Part shown: piece by piece, positions 5,781 through 5,934 of the stretch | How positions within the stretch are numbered: position 1 is the stretch's first letter | Layout: each line of letters begins with the position of its first letter | DNA from: Bacteroidales bacterium | Lineage (GTDB): Bacteria; Bacteroidota; Bacteroidia; Bacteroidales; VadinHA17 | Direction of reading: 5' to 3' | DNA: 5,934 nucleotides | Assembly (NCBI GenBank): GCA_012514255.1 | Contig: JAAZAP010000228.1 | Location: 1-5,934, forward strand | Notes under the pieces: generated by a model | What the model was told of the DNA's origin: nothing | Databases searched by the model: none | The model's input: only the letters and a program-made list of their open reading frames with translations | Program-made: the position numbers and the translations under genes

Positions 5781-5934
5781 ATGATAACCAATGACCAGAT
5801 ACAGGACCTCGTTGAACGCCGGGATGCGTTAAGGAGGTATCTTTGACATCGACGGGAAGATAGAAGAGATAAAGGAAAAGGAAGAGATCACCCACTCGGC
5901 CGGATTCTGGAATGACCCCAAAAAGGCTGAGGAG
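5781..5934 (+). CDS. prfB: Peptide chain release factor 2, N-terminus, with programmed +1 frameshift (cut by window edge)
   Basis: RF2 recognises UAA and UGA stop codons and triggers release of the finished peptide on the ribosome. Frame 0 encodes 21 residues, MITNDQIQDLVERRDALRRYL, up to CTT, then meets TGA at 5844-5846. After a +1 shift reading continues from GAC at 5845 as DIDGKIEEIKEKEEITHSAG and on through FWNDPKKAEE to the window end (30 codons visible). This aligns with the E. coli RF2 start (IQDLTERSDVLRGYL, stop, DYDAK, then a VWNEPERAQ region). Only the N-terminal helical domain is seen; the SPF codon-recognition and GGQ catalytic motifs lie beyond the window. No Shine-Dalgarno precedes the ATG. 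Confidence 0.95.
5832..5847 (+). promoter_or_regulatory. RF2 programmed +1 frameshift signal
   Basis: AGGAGGTATCTTTGAC contains an internal Shine-Dalgarno (AGGAGG, 5832-5837), a 3-nt spacer TAT, the slippery CTT-T and the in-frame TGA followed by C. Spacing is identical to the E. coli site (AGGGGG-TAT-CTT-TGA-C). When RF2 is scarce, slow termination at TGA lets the CTT-bound tRNA slip by one base and full-length RF2 is made, an autoregulatory loop. Confidence 0.95.

Noticed and set aside
5844..5846. TGA near the start of prfB as a pseudogene-making nonsense or frameshift error
   Set aside because: The sequence around it is the canonical RF2 programmed frameshift signal, so it is functional rather than damage.

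Overview
The window looks like a chromosomal segment from a member of the Bacteroidota, probably Bacteroidales-like. Four things support this: a type IX secretion (T9SS) C-terminal sorting domain, the Bacteroidota -33/-7 promoter signature TTTG-N19-TAnnTTTG, start codons that mostly lack Shine-Dalgarno sequences, and homology-style matches to Bacteroidota-type glycosyltransferase and flippase N-termini. Base composition is uneven, from about 75% G+C in the first 60 bases to about 34% in 4201-4380 (hand counts).

Layout. (1) 1-985, minus strand: a GT4-type glycosyltransferase, cut by the window edge at its C-terminus. (2) 986-1066: a short divergent intergenic region carrying a 9-bp direct repeat. 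(3) 1067-2518, plus strand: a Wzx-like polysaccharide flippase that starts at TTG. Genes 1 and 3 point to surface polysaccharide synthesis. (4) 2560-3078 and 3083-4033, plus strand: two tightly linked exported proteins. The first ends in a T9SS type A-like sorting domain; the second has a Bacteroidota N-terminal carrier domain, five Gly-X-Y collagen triplets and a C1q-like head. (5) 4178-4414 and 4395-4631, plus strand: an overlapping DUF4160/DUF2442 pair, a toxin-antitoxin-like module in an A+T-rich patch with its own good promoter. (6) 4703-5524, minus strand: a lipoprotein with YD/RHS-like imperfect repeats. (7) 5781-5934, plus strand: the start of prfB (release factor 2), with a textbook programmed +1 frameshift site.

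How the genes fit together. The glycosyltransferase and flippase would build and export a lipid-linked glycan. The T9SS-CTD protein, C1q-like protein and lipoprotein are all envelope or surface proteins, so most of the window concerns the cell surface. The DUF4160/DUF2442 pair looks like an independent insertion. prfB is a housekeeping gene, and its frameshift site is the clearest non-coding-level signal here. I see no rRNA, tRNA, CRISPR array, insertion sequence or phage genes, and no wholly novel multi-gene system; the most unusual pieces are the collagen-C1q protein with its T9SS neighbour and the strong Shine-Dalgarno used for frameshifting in a lineage that seldom uses one for initiation.
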